In this document: piece after piece, positions 41,592 to 50,731 of the stretch
How the letters are laid out: each line of letters begins with the position of its first letter
How positions within the stretch are numbered: the stretch's first letter is position 1
Source: Acinetobacter geminorum
GTDB taxonomy: Bacteria; Pseudomonadota; Gammaproteobacteria; Pseudomonadales; Moraxellaceae
DNA length: 64,000 nucleotides
Direction: 5' to 3'
Assembly: GCF_013009345.1 (NCBI RefSeq)
Contig: NZ_JABELE010000004.1
Location: forward strand, 62,001 to 126,000
Position numbers and translations under genes: made by a program
Notes under the pieces: generated by a model
What the model was told of the DNA's origin: nothing
Databases searched by the model: none
Seen by the model: only the letters and a program-made list of their open reading frames with translations

Positions 41592-43178
41592 CTATTTCGT
41601 TAAGGAAAATGACTCATTAATGCCCGAGCTTTCAACAAACAGTTGATCGTGTGAAACGAGCAATATCGCACCTTCATAACTTTGAAGAGCATTAGCAAGT
41701 AACTCTCTAGATTCAATATCCAAATGATTTTCGGGTTCATCTAATAACAGAAGTTCTGGTGTAGGTTTTATTTGGCTAAGGGCCAATAAAGCTACTTTTA
41801 ATTTTTCACCACCACTTAACTGAGACAATAGTTGAGTACCTTTATCACCGCGGATTCGAAGTTGACCTAGCAAATTTCTCCATTCGAGTTCTGAAAGTTC
41901 ATTATTCATATGAGATAAATTTTCAATAACACTCATTTCATCGCATAAAAAGCTAAAGTTCTGGTCTAGATAGAAACACTCTACAGATAGGTGAATACTG
42001 TCACAGGGTTGATTGTTCTGTACATGAATTGCCTTAAGTAAAGTAGATTTTCCAATACCATTTTGTCCTTTTATGTGAATTTTTTGAGCTGCTTGTACAG
42101 CTAGATCGATGGGGTTTTGAGTACCATGTTTCAGTTTCAATTTTTTAATCCGCAGAATTTCACCAGATTTCTTATGAAAAGAAGGGAAGAAAAACTGTTG
42201 AGGTTTAACCGTTTCGAGAAGCAATTTCTTATCTTTTAAATCATTTTGACTGTTCGAAATTTGACGTTGATGTTGAGACTGTATAGTAGCAATGCTTTGG
42301 CCTGCTTGTTCCTTTTTAAAGTCGAGCAAAACTTTGGCTTGAGAATTTGATTCTCTTAATTTATTGCCAGCACGCTCACGTTTTTGAGCTTTCATTAATA
42401 CATCATGTTGCTTTTGCTTCATGTGTTTAACTTCACGTTGATTCTGTTGAATAGATTGTTCTAGAGCTGCAATATTTGCTTGATACTGCCCATAAAATTT
42501 TTCATAGCTTCCGGTAGTGTGATGGAGGCCATGTTCATTTAAATGATAAATATGGTCAACTTCATTTAATAAAGCCCGATCATGGCTACTGAGAAGACTA
42601 CCTGCTGGGTGTTTTTTTAAATGATCAATTAACCATTGTCTAGACTGCTGATCTAGATGATTACTAGGCTCGTCAAGTAATAGATAGTGGTCTGATTTTA
42701 AAAATAAACAGCTTAAAGCCAACTTGGTTTTTTGACCTTCACTTAAATTTTTAACTGGGAAATCTAAATCTGTTGGTAGACCAGCAGATTCTAAGAGGTT
42801 GTTCCATAAAGCGGGTAGGTCCCATTTACCTTCCAATAAATCGTAATCATCGAAGTTGGCATTACCTTGTTCAACTCTTTTAAAAGCGTCGTAAATATCT
42901 AAGATATCTAAGGCTTCAGCAATCGTCAGTGCTGTCAAACGATGCAATTGTGGTAAATAAGCATGTTTTACATGCCAAGATATTTGCCCTGATGTAACAA
43001 CTGAATCTGATGTAAACGTTTGATTTAACAGTTGCATAAGCAAAGATTTGCCTTGGCCATTACGACCAATTAGGGCAGATACCTGATTCGATTCAAGACT
43101 AAAATTTAGATGCTTAAACATTACCTTTGAAGGGAACTCTAAGGTAAGTTGCGATATTACACATGCCTGCTGAGTCAT
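41592..43178 (-). CDS. ABC-F family ATPase
   Basis: A 528-residue protein with two ABC ATPase domains and no membrane segments. First domain: Walker A GRNGQGKS (about 38), signature LSEGQKTKLALS, Walker B LLLDEPSNHLD. Second: GQNGIGKS, LSGGEKLKVALLALS, LLLDEPENHLD. A charged linker of about 80 residues separates them (QREVKHMKQKQHDVLMKAQK). This is the ABC-F plan, whose members act on ribosomes in translation or antibiotic protection. Which subgroup is unclear. Start at MTQQACVIS follows GAGG by eight bases; four residues upstream lack support. Confidence 0.9.
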   Translation of the reverse strand: MTQQACVISQLTLEFPSKVMFKHLNFSLESNQVSALIGRNGQGKSLLMQLLNQTFTSDSVVTSGQISWHVKHAYLPQLHRLTALTIAEALDILDIYDAFKRVEQGNANFDDYDLLEGKWDLPALWNNLLESAGLPTDLDFPVKNLSEGQKTKLALSCLFLKSDHYLLLDEPSNHLDQQSRQWLIDHLKKHPAGSLLSSHDRALLNEVDHIYHLNEHGLHHTTGSYEKFYGQYQANIAALEQSIQQNQREVKHMKQKQHDVLMKAQKRERAGNKLRESNSQAKVLLDFKKEQAGQSIATIQSQHQRQISNSQNDLKDKKLLLETVKPQQFFFPSFHKKSGEILRIKKLKLKHGTQNPIDLAVQAAQKIHIKGQNGIGKSTLLKAIHVQNNQPCDSIHLSVECFYLDQNFSFLCDEMSVIENLSHMNNELSELEWRNLLGQLRIRGDKGTQLLSQLSGGEKLKVALLALSQIKPTPELLLLDEPENHLDIESRELLANALQSYEGAILLVSHDQLFVESSGINESFSLTK

Positions 43179-43395
43179 AAAAAACCTCATAAATACAGGA
43201 TGTACAAAATAGGAGAATGATAATTTTTAATAGAGACGGTAAATCACAAAAATAGTCTATTTTGCACATCAAAAAAAGAAAAAATTGATGAGAAAAAAGA
43301 CTTACTTCATTGGCGTGACTCACGAAATTGATGGAATAGTGAACTATTCTATAGAGTTTTTAGTGGGTGTAAAATTTCTAGAAGCTATTTTATTA

Positions 43396-43424
43396 AAAAG
43401 CCCAAACATTAGATTGGGCTTTTA
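43396..43424 (-). terminator. Terminator of the universal stress protein gene
   Basis: AAAAGCCCAA and TTGGGCTTTT with an eight-base loop, 14 bases past the stop at 43438. On the minus strand a T-run follows. Confidence 0.82.
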
Positions 43425-43437
43425 TCTTTCAAGAATT

Positions 43438-43881
43438 TTACTCTTTTACGACTAAAACTTGAATCTTGGTGCTATTTAAAACATCTTGAGCAAAGCTTCC
43501 CAAAATTAGTTTTTGGAAACCTTTACGGCCATGCGAACCAATCACAATCAAATCAGAACCTAAGTCTTCTACGGCTTTCAAAATACCATCTGAAGAAATT
43601 TCACCTTGAATGATTTGAGTCTCTGCATCAATACCTTCTTCAGCACATAAAGCTTTAACTTTTGCGAGTGTTTTTTCTGCGTTGGCACGTGCTTCAACAA
43701 AATAATCTTTTACAACAGGTGAGATGTAATAAAAATCTACGCCACTAAAAGGATCTACCGCAACCAAGCTAATGGCGGTCAATTTACTACCAAATGCTTT
43801 TGCAATGTGAGCTGCTTGTCGAGCTGCTGCTAAAGAAATCTCAGAACCATCTACTGGTACAATAATATGTTGGTAATTCAT
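43438..43881 (-). CDS. Universal stress protein (UspA family)
   Basis: A 147-residue single-domain USP. IIVPVDGSEISLAAARQAA starts it and the ATP-binding motif GSHGRKGFQKLILGSFAQDVL (G-2x-G-9x-G-S) is near residues 116-136, so it is of the ATP-binding type. Such proteins support survival under stress. It is monocistronic with its own terminator. Confidence 0.93.
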   Translation of the reverse strand: MNYQHIIVPVDGSEISLAAARQAAHIAKAFGSKLTAISLVAVDPFSGVDFYYISPVVKDYFVEARANAEKTLAKVKALCAEEGIDAETQIIQGEISSDGILKAVEDLGSDLIVIGSHGRKGFQKLILGSFAQDVLNSTKIQVLVVKE

Positions 43882-44170
43882 GATCTTATTCCTCTTATTT
43901 ACAGTTGTTATATGTATGAAGCTTTTATTAATTAAAGATTAACATATTTCATTCTTTGGAGACATCTCTTCAATTAAAAGTTATTGAAATTAAATAAAAT
44001 AATTATAAATCAAATAATTGAGTTGATTACTTTGCTAGTTTTGAACTGGTAGGTAAGCTATAAACCTATAATTGTTAATATTTACATGAAAATTACAAAA
44101 AATTACGGTTCATATTTCTGTCACAGAGAAGCCGTATAACAAAATAGTAAATTAAGGGGGACTAAGGAAG

Positions 44171-44398
44171 ATGGCAGATTTAACAGCAAAAAAAGTCAAT
44201 AAACTCATTGAAGAATTCCGTCAAACAGGTAACGAACCCCAAAAATTAATTATTGGTTACAAAACGTATGCTAGACTGATGACTGAAGATAAATTTGCAG
44301 AAAAAGTTGTACCTTCACTAGAAGATTCAAAAGAACGCTTATATAAAAACCTAAAAATTAAACTTGTGACTGAAAAGCATTACTTTGAAATCAAATAA
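44171..44398 (+). CDS. Hypothetical protein, 75 residues
   Basis: A lysine-rich soluble protein (MADLTAKKVNKLIEEFRQTG) with a good AAGGAAG site. The middle part, KLIIGYKTYARLMTEDKFAE, resembles a short alpha/beta unit. No signal or metal motif. I do not recognise it; its own promoter region is about 290 bases long and AT-rich. Confidence 0.68.
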   Translation: MADLTAKKVNKLIEEFRQTGNEPQKLIIGYKTYARLMTEDKFAEKVVPSLEDSKERLYKNLKIKLVTEKHYFEIK

Positions 44399-44573
44399 AA
44401 GTTATGTGAATTCCATCACTGTTTACTAAACTAAAGTAACATTAAATAAGTTTAATAACATGATTATTGTATGAAGATACAAATTAATAGTGTAATCAAC
44501 ATTTGAAAACAGCAATCGTTTATAAACTCGATAGAATAAATTGCTTTTATTTTAAGTGGTGGAATAAATTGAA

Positions 44574-44747
44574 ATGCCAACATTCAGTGTAATTATATTT
44601 TATATTTTAGCTATATTAGGCACACTAGCTATTATTGGTGGAGTAATCAGTTTAAGTGTTTTTTTAATTATTATTGGATTAGGTCTGTTATTTGCAGCAC
44701 TTTTATTAAAAAAAGAGTTTAAAATAGATGTTTTATTTTGGAAATAA
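44574..44747 (+). CDS. Small two-span membrane protein, 57 residues
   Basis: MPTFSVIIFYILAILGTLAI is followed directly by a second hydrophobic run (GGVISLSVFLIIIGLGLLF) and a basic tail (LLKKEFKIDVLFWK). It is almost entirely hydrophobic and must lie in the membrane. The ribosome site is weak (GGTGG). Too short for homology-based naming. A hairpin 50 bases downstream may terminate it. Confidence 0.55.
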   Translation: MPTFSVIIFYILAILGTLAIIGGVISLSVFLIIIGLGLLFAALLLKKEFKIDVLFWK

Positions 44748-44796
44748 ATATAATGTTTATTTGTAATTTAATCTATTTATAAAATTATTTGAATAT

Positions 44797-44824
44797 AACT
44801 GACATAAAAAAATGTCAGTTTTAA
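44797..44824 (+). terminator. Terminator after the 57-residue membrane protein
   Basis: AACTGACAT and ATGTCAGTT with a six-base A-rich loop, followed by TTAAAA. Moderate strength. Confidence 0.65.
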
Positions 44825-45013
44825 AAGTTAAATTATTTTTTATCCTAATAGAATATTTAATAGCCATTATTTGATCAAAATAATTACAAAAAAATATCTG
44901 ATTAGAATGTTTTAATTTCATTTAAGTATTTAAAAATAAAAAAGTTTCATTTAGGATAAAAGTAAAGTAGTAAGACCATTTTAGCTATTAAACAATAACA
45001 AAGTGAGGTAGGC

Positions 45014-45457
45014 ATGACTTATAAGTATGAGTATGCAGGGTTCTGGTTAAGATTTGGCGCAATGATTATTGATAGTCTTATTCTTTGTTTAGCAATTATT
45101 CCAGCCGCATGGATTTTTTATCGGGGAGATTACGACTTAGTATTTGCTACTGGCTTAAGTAGTCAGCCACAAAACTATTGGTTTGACCTGATTGTGAACT
45201 ACGCATTTCCTTTTTTATATTCAGTTTTATGTTGGTTGTATTTTGCAGGTACACCCGGCAAACGTTTGATGCGATTAAAAGTTTTAGATGAAAAAACAGG
45301 TAATAAGCTCACAGTCATGCAGAGCATTATTCGATATATTGGCTATATTCCATCAATTTTAGTATTTGGTATTGGTCTTTTTTGGGTGGCATTTGACGCT
45401 AAAAAACAAGGCTGGCACGACAAAATGGCAAAAACAGTCGTAGTAAGAGAATTATAA
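45014..45457 (+). CDS. RDD family membrane protein
   Basis: A 147-residue protein with an RDD-type domain: YAGFWLRFGAMIIDSLILCL at the start (with the Arg and Asp-Ser of the RDD signature), three to four hydrophobic spans, and GTPGKRLMRLKVLDEKTG in the middle. RDD proteins sit in the inner membrane and some act in ion or solute transport. Good GAGGTAGGC ribosome site. It converges with the BenE gene and shares a terminator with it. Confidence 0.88.
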   Translation: MTYKYEYAGFWLRFGAMIIDSLILCLAIIPAAWIFYRGDYDLVFATGLSSQPQNYWFDLIVNYAFPFLYSVLCWLYFAGTPGKRLMRLKVLDEKTGNKLTVMQSIIRYIGYIPSILVFGIGLFWVAFDAKKQGWHDKMAKTVVVREL

Positions 45458-45469
45458 GAAATCATAAAA

Positions 45470-45510
45470 AGTGTTCATAGCATTGAAAATAGGGAGCTAT
45501 GAACGCTTTT
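45470..45510. terminator. Bidirectional terminator between RDD and BenE genes
   Basis: AGTGTTCATAGC paired with GCTATGAACGCT (one G-T pair), followed by a long T-run on the plus strand and an A-run on the left. Confidence 0.85.
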
Positions 45511-45511
45511 T

Positions 45512-46690
45512 TTATTCGCTTTTTTGGGCTTTAAATTTGAGCACAACAAATACAATAATTCCGACAACCAATCCCCAAAATGCTGAGCCGATCCCGAAGA
45601 ATTGAATACCCGAAGCACTACATAAAAAGGTAAATAATGCTGCTTCACGTTCTTCAATTTGAGCAAAAGCAATCGCAATGTTGTGGCTGATTGTACCAAG
45701 TAATGCAATACCAGCCAAAACTACAATAAAAATATGAGGAAAAGACATCAATAAACTTGTGAGTGTTGCAGCAAACAAACCCATTAAGATGTAGAAAAAA
45801 CCACAGCTTATACCTGCAATATAGCGTTTGCTTGGGTCAGGATGGACTTGGTCGTCTAAGCTTACGGCAGCACTAATCGCAGCAATATTGACGCTATAAC
45901 AGCCAAACGGTGCAAGCACAACTTGGGTTAAACCTGTCCAGCCAATGAGTTGATTTACGTGTGGTTTGTAGCCATAACTTTTGATCATGGCAATACCCGG
46001 TAAATATTGAGAAGCCATACTAATCACAAACAGTGGCAATGCTAAGCCCAAAAGTGCTGACCAGCTAAAGTCAGGACTAATCCAAACAGGTTTTGCTAAA
46101 GACCACTGAACTGTAGGCATATGAAATTCTAAAAAGATAGGGCACAGGGTAATACCTGCAATTACGGTAAATACAATGCTATAACGCGGCCATAATCTTT
46201 TTGTAATGACATAAATGCAAAGTAAGGACAAAACAAATGCCCAATCATTTTGTAAACTTGCGAAAAGTGAAATACCAAATTTGAGTAGGACGCCTGCCAG
46301 CATGGCACTAGTTAAACTTTGAGGAATGTATGACAGCGCTTTTTGAAAAATACCTGAAAAGCCTAAAATAGCTGTTAGTAAACCACCAACTAAAAAAGCA
46401 CCAATCGCTTCATTTAAACTATATCCACTACCTGTTGCCATAATTAAAGCAAGACCAGCGGTTGACCACGCCGTCGCTACAGGATATTTAAATTTCCAAG
46501 AAAGGATGAGTCCTGATAAGCCAATACCCAAACCCAAAGCCCAAAACCATGAAGTGATTTGTTCAGGTGAAGCACCTAAAGCTTGAGCCGCCTGAATCAC
46601 TAAAACGGCCGAAACACTAATACCAATGAGAAAGGTAATAAAACCAGCAAACACTGCTGGAATTGAAAAATCTTGAAGAATTTTTTGCAT
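45512..46690 (-). CDS. BenE family benzoate/H+ symporter-like transporter
   Basis: A 392-residue polytopic protein with about 12 membrane segments. It begins DFSIPAVFAGFITFLIGISV and contains APFGCYSVNIAAISAAVSL, the conserved stretch of BenE. BenE imports benzoate with protons in the Acinetobacter ben cluster, but no ben or cat genes are in the window, so this copy may carry another substrate. An Lrp-family regulator is divergent from it and may control it. Confidence 0.88.
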   Translation of the reverse strand: MQKILQDFSIPAVFAGFITFLIGISVSAVLVIQAAQALGASPEQITSWFWALGLGIGLSGLILSWKFKYPVATAWSTAGLALIMATGSGYSLNEAIGAFLVGGLLTAILGFSGIFQKALSYIPQSLTSAMLAGVLLKFGISLFASLQNDWAFVLSLLCIYVITKRLWPRYSIVFTVIAGITLCPIFLEFHMPTVQWSLAKPVWISPDFSWSALLGLALPLFVISMASQYLPGIAMIKSYGYKPHVNQLIGWTGLTQVVLAPFGCYSVNIAAISAAVSLDDQVHPDPSKRYIAGISCGFFYILMGLFAATLTSLLMSFPHIFIVVLAGIALLGTISHNIAIAFAQIEEREAALFTFLCSASGIQFFGIGSAFWGLVVGIIVFVVLKFKAQKSE

Positions 46691-46855
46691 GATACGTGTT
46701 CTAAATCCAAGAAAAATTAATAGGCTTCTGCCATTGCTTCCAGTTGGGGTGAATTTAACAATTTTTTTTAAGAAGGTGCTTTCTATTTTTAGATTAAAAA
46801 ATAAATAATATTTTAAAATTATAAAATAATGCTATTATTTATTTCATAAATAACA

Positions 46856-47350
46856 ATGAATCAAGAATATTATTTTATGGAAGAGAAAGCCGAAAATTTA
46901 ACACCATTAGAACTGAAAATTATGCGCGCCTTACAAGAAAATGGGCGTTTAAGTAATGCTGAATTGGCAAAACTTGTAGGTATTAGTACATCATCTTGTT
47001 GGAATCATACTCAGCGTCTTTTTAAGATTGGAGCAATCTTAGATGTCCGTGCTCGGATCAATCCTAATACGGTTCAACGTGGTACTGTGGTGTTAGTTGG
47101 TGTAGTTTTGGACCGTTCAACCCCTGACAGCTTTCAAGCATTTGAACAAGCATCGGGTGATTTGGAAAATGTTTTAGAGTGTTATCTGGTGGCGGGAGAA
47201 GTCGATTATTTTCTAAAAATTCGTGTTAAAGATTTAGCTGCTTTTAACCGATTTCATAGTGAAAAGATTATTGCCTTACCTGGAGTAAGACAAGTCAGAA
47301 CTTTTTTTGTACTTAATGAAGTTAAAACAGATGGCATGCTGGACTTTTAG
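46856..47350 (+). CDS. Lrp/AsnC family transcriptional regulator
   Basis: A 164-residue feast-famine regulator. The N-terminal winged HTH is at about residues 16-62 (LELKIMRALQENGRLSNAEL, GISTSSCWNHTQRL) and the C-terminal RAM-type effector domain follows (VVLVGVVLDRS to FFVLNEV). A start seven codons later (MEEKAEN) is equally possible; neither has a good ribosome site. It is divergent from BenE and convergent with a LysE-type exporter, and Lrp-type regulators often control LysE exporters. Confidence 0.9.
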   Translation: MNQEYYFMEEKAENLTPLELKIMRALQENGRLSNAELAKLVGISTSSCWNHTQRLFKIGAILDVRARINPNTVQRGTVVLVGVVLDRSTPDSFQAFEQASGDLENVLECYLVAGEVDYFLKIRVKDLAAFNRFHSEKIIALPGVRQVRTFFVLNEVKTDGMLDF

Positions 47351-47403
47351 CAGTTCATGATGTTTTAACTTTCCAATGCAAAAACTTATTAGAGTAAAAA
47401 TAA

Positions 47404-48054
47404 TTAAATCGTTGAGGTTGCTAGTTTTAAACCAAATCCAAAAAATAGAATTCCTACTAAAAAGATACCGCTTGCTGCAATTTTATGGTTCTCTTTAAAA
47501 AATGCCGAGAGTTTAATTCCAGAGAAGATTAATGCAGTTAAATAACTAAAGCTAATGATCTGTAAAATAATTGCTAAAATTAAAAAGCTCAGAGCAGGAT
47601 AAGCATAATCTGGTTCAACAAATTGAACAAAGAAAGAGAGGAAAAATAAAATCGCTTTAGGGTTGAGTAAACTAATACTGAGTGCTGTTTTATAAGGATG
47701 AACTTTATCTAAAGCAGGTAAATCAGCCATTTCTGGTTGAGTTTGATTACGTTGTTTCCAGCGTTGAATACTGCCTTGCAACAGTTTAAAACCTAAATAA
47801 GATAAATAAAGTGCACCTGTTAATTTAAGAATGACAAATACCCATGGGAATGCCTTGAGTAGAGACGCAGCTCCGAGTACTGTACATAGCATTAAAATAA
47901 GGTCACCGGTGAAAATACCGAATGCACCCATATATCCTGTTTTAACCCCGTAGCGTGAAGCAATTGACATCACATAAAGAGAATTGGGTCCCGGCAATAA
48001 CACAATTAGGAATGTACCAATAATATATGTTGTTAAATCTGTTATGCCGAACAC
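47404..48054 (-). CDS. LysE family translocator
   Basis: A 216-residue inner-membrane protein with about six hydrophobic spans. The LysE/RhtB signature is seen as LLPGPNSLYVMSIASRYGVK near residue 19 and SLLNPKAILFFLSFFVQF in the middle. It exports amino acids. The convergent Lrp gene next door would be a natural regulator. Substrate unknown. Confidence 0.9.
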   Translation of the reverse strand: MFGITDLTTYIIGTFLIVLLPGPNSLYVMSIASRYGVKTGYMGAFGIFTGDLILMLCTVLGAASLLKAFPWVFVILKLTGALYLSYLGFKLLQGSIQRWKQRNQTQPEMADLPALDKVHPYKTALSISLLNPKAILFFLSFFVQFVEPDYAYPALSFLILAIILQIISFSYLTALIFSGIKLSAFFKENHKIAASGIFLVGILFFGFGLKLATSTI

Positions 48055-48072
48055 GAGAAACCCAATAAAAAA

Positions 48073-48101
48073 CCGATTTTTATCATGATAACAAAAATCG
48101 G
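48073..48101 (-). terminator. Terminator of the transaldolase gene
   Basis: CCGATTTTT and AAAAATCGG with an eleven-base loop; on the minus strand six T residues follow. It lies between the tal stop (48128) and the LysE start. Confidence 0.8.
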
Positions 48102-48127
48102 CAATTTTGTATGAAAAGTGCAGTTTT

Positions 48128-49117
48128 TTAAGATTTTATTTCCGCATCAATTCCAAAAGACTGACGTAACAAAAGGCTTAATTGGTCACGTGCTTTAATG
48201 AATCCATCAACACCACCTTGTAAAAGCTGGAATGCCATTAAGTCATGGTTAAGCTCATCTTTAAAACTTTGTTCATCTTGAGCTGGTCTAACAATCGCTT
48301 CTGCTTGTTTTGCTTGAGATGCATCAAGTGCCGTCTCGACTTTACGGCTATCTTGTTCAAGTTGGGTAAGTAAGCTTGGCGAGATGGTTAGCAAATCACA
48401 TCCAGCTAGACCAAGCACTTGATCTATACTACGGAAGCTCGCACCCATCACTTGAGTTGGAATATTTTGCTGCTTGTAGTAAGTGTAGATTTTCTTAACT
48501 GAAACGACACCTGGGTCTTTTTCGATTGGATAAGCGTCTACACCTTCAGCTTTTTTGTACCAGTCTAGGATACGGCCTACGAATGGTGAGATTAAAGTCA
48601 CTTTTGCATCTGCACACGCTTGGGCTTGATGCAAACCGAAAAGGAGAGTGAGGTTACAAGCAATTCCTTCAGCTTCGAGCACTTTGGCAGCTTGAATACC
48701 TTCCCAAGTCGATGCGATTTTAATCAGAATGCGAGACTGATCAATACCATAACCTTTGTAAAGTTCACATAATTCATGGGCTTTTTGAATGGTTGCGTCA
48801 GTGTCATATGAAAGAGCAGCATCAACTTCCGTTGAAACACGGCCTTCAATCAGTTTTAAAATTTCTACACCAAATTTTACGGTTAAAATATCAATGGTTC
48901 TTTCGATTAACTCATCGTTGCTATAGCCTTCTTCTTTGGCTTGATAATAAGCATCTTCAATGAGCTCTTTACTTTCTGGTTGTTCTGCTGCTGCCGTAAT
49001 CAATGAAGGATTAGTCGTTGCGTCTAATGGACGGAATTTACGAATTGCATCAAGGTCACTACTGTCGGCAACAACGGTCGTTAATGTTTTTAATTGGTCA
49101 AGTGCTGTATGAGTCAT
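48128..49117 (-). CDS. tal: Transaldolase
   Basis: A 329-residue class I transaldolase of the pentose phosphate pathway. The Schiff-base lysine is Lys133 in ILIKIASTWEG, with DATTNPSLI near residue 32 and NLTLLFGLHQAQAC downstream. Length is slightly over that of E. coli TalB. It moves a dihydroxyacetone unit between sugar phosphates. No other pentose phosphate genes are adjacent. Confidence 0.96.
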   Translation of the reverse strand: MTHTALDQLKTLTTVVADSSDLDAIRKFRPLDATTNPSLITAAAEQPESKELIEDAYYQAKEEGYSNDELIERTIDILTVKFGVEILKLIEGRVSTEVDAALSYDTDATIQKAHELCELYKGYGIDQSRILIKIASTWEGIQAAKVLEAEGIACNLTLLFGLHQAQACADAKVTLISPFVGRILDWYKKAEGVDAYPIEKDPGVVSVKKIYTYYKQQNIPTQVMGASFRSIDQVLGLAGCDLLTISPSLLTQLEQDSRKVETALDASQAKQAEAIVRPAQDEQSFKDELNHDLMAFQLLQGGVDGFIKARDQLSLLLRQSFGIDAEIKS

Positions 49118-49248
49118 TGATATTCAACATCTTCGGTAATAAATCTTATGTTTTCTTTTATAGCACAAAGTCTATTCATGCTGTCGATATATCAATTGTT
49201 ATATTTCAAAGAAAAACGTTTAGGTTCTGCATCTAATTTGAAATATTT

Positions 49249-50142
49249 TTAAGGTAGTGGTTGCATTCGTTGCTTACGGATATGTTCAATCAAAAATCTA
49301 GCAGCGGCACCGAGTTCACTTTCTCGGCTCCATACCAAGTCGACATAATATTCAAATCGGGGAGTGAAATCTAATAAATCCAATACCTTAAGTTTATTTT
49401 TTAATTCAGGATTTTCTTTAAACATTTCTTGAGGAAGTACACCCCAACCCAAATTGCGCAAGATCATTAAACAAGCAGAGTGGTGGTTATCGGTGCGCCA
49501 ATAGTGTTTTGAAAATAGCAATTCAGGTTTTAAAGTCTCATCTCGGCTTGCAACTACAATTTGTCGTGTAGTAAGGATTTGTTCATAAGTAACCTGATTT
49601 TGGCTTGCTAGAGGATGGTTATTTGAAATAACTGGAATTAAAGCCTCACGTTTAAGCTCTACAAATTGTTCTCTGTTATCTAGATTCTCACGTTCAAACA
49701 TCAGTGCAAGTTGTGCAGACCCATCTAATAACATTTGCAGAGCATCTTCTTGGGGGGCAGACACAATATTGATTTGTAGGTCAGGGAAACGATTCTCTAA
49801 AAGACAAATATAGTCGGTCCAATTGGTGTGTAAAAGTTCAGACACAATCACAATAGTTAAATTAGCTTCTAACCCTGTACTTAAGGCGTGAGCATGCTGT
49901 TTCCATTGATTCATCTCAATCAAAAGCTGAGATGTCTTTTCGTATAAGACCCGAGCCTCGTCAGTAGGGATGGGTTCACGGCCTTTACGGTCAAATAAAG
50001 TCAGGTTCAGATCAATTTCTAAGTTGGCAATAGACATGCTGACAGCCGAAGGAACTTTGCCAAGTTTACGGGCTGCTGCAGAAAAAGAGCCGGTCTCAAT
50101 CACGGCTTGAAACATGAGTAGTTGTTCTTGATTAATGTTCAT
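49249..50142 (-). CDS. aceR: LysR-type regulator AceR, activator of aceI
   Basis: A 297-residue LysR protein. HTH at about residues 5-45 (LLMFQAVIETGSFSAAARKL, VPSAVSMSIANLE), then an effector domain from LTIVIVSELLHTNW. It is divergent from aceI with a 90-base gap, the arrangement described in A. baumannii, where AceR activates aceI in response to chlorhexidine and diamines. Identity is taken from this context plus family. It ends 131 bases before tal. Confidence 0.88.
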   Translation of the reverse strand: MNINQEQLLMFQAVIETGSFSAAARKLGKVPSAVSMSIANLEIDLNLTLFDRKGREPIPTDEARVLYEKTSQLLIEMNQWKQHAHALSTGLEANLTIVIVSELLHTNWTDYICLLENRFPDLQINIVSAPQEDALQMLLDGSAQLALMFERENLDNREQFVELKREALIPVISNNHPLASQNQVTYEQILTTRQIVVASRDETLKPELLFSKHYWRTDNHHSACLMILRNLGWGVLPQEMFKENPELKNKLKVLDLLDFTPRFEYYVDLVWSRESELGAAARFLIEHIRKQRMQPLP

Positions 50143-50232
50143 CTGTCAAAAAAACTGAAAGAACCTGATTGGATTAATCAATATTATAAAAATAAAATGC
50201 ACATTATCCAAGTTATTATTGAGTATTTAAAA

Positions 50233-50667
50233 ATGTTGATTTCCAAGAGAAGACTCATTCATGCAATCAGTTATGAAGGAATTTTATTGGTCATCATTGC
50301 GATTGCATTAAGTTTTATTTTTGATATGCCGATGGAAGTAACAGGAACACTCGGTGTGTTTATGGCAGTGGTTTCAGTTTTCTGGAACATGATTTTTAAC
50401 AACTATTTTGAAAAAGTAGAGCATAAATATAATTGGGAAAGAACGATCCCTGTACGGATTTTACATGCGATTGGTTTTGAAGGTGGGTTGTTGCTTGCAA
50501 CAGTACCGATGATTGCCTATATACTCCAGATGAGTGTTATTGATGCATTTATTTTAGATATTGGCTTAACCTTATGTATTTTGGTTTATACCTTTATTTT
50601 CCAGTGGTGCTATGACCATATTGAAGATAAATTTTTCCCAGATGCAAAAGCTGCATCACTTCATTAA
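50233..50667 (+). CDS. aceI: PACE family efflux protein AceI (chlorhexidine and diamine export)
   Basis: A 144-residue protein with four membrane helices, the exact length of A. baumannii AceI. It begins MLISKRRLIHAISYEG, putting the essential glutamate at position 15, and contains VFWNMIFNNYFEKVEHKYNW in the second repeat start. AceI exports chlorhexidine and natural short diamines such as cadaverine and putrescine with protons. The ATG giving this product was chosen over a longer frame that overlaps the divergent regulator. A perfect terminator follows. Confidence 0.96.
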   Translation: MLISKRRLIHAISYEGILLVIIAIALSFIFDMPMEVTGTLGVFMAVVSVFWNMIFNNYFEKVEHKYNWERTIPVRILHAIGFEGGLLLATVPMIAYILQMSVIDAFILDIGLTLCILVYTFIFQWCYDHIEDKFFPDAKAASLH

Positions 50668-50684
50668 GCTAATATATTGAAATG

Positions 50685-50715
50685 AAATAAGCACCCAAAT
50701 GGGTGCTTATTTTGT
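50685..50715. terminator. Bidirectional terminator of aceI and the thiolase gene
   Basis: A perfect 12-bp stem, AAATAAGCACCC and GGGTGCTTATTT, with an AAAT loop, between convergent genes. Confidence 0.88.
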
Positions 50716-50731
50716 TAGGGCGTTATAGAAA

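Noticed and set aside
43287..43454. 55-codon plus-strand frame between the ABC-F and stress protein genes
   Set aside because: It runs through the stress protein terminator into its coding end and has no ribosome site.
45512..46690. Part of a benzoate catabolic cluster
   Set aside because: No ben or cat genes adjoin the BenE-like transporter.
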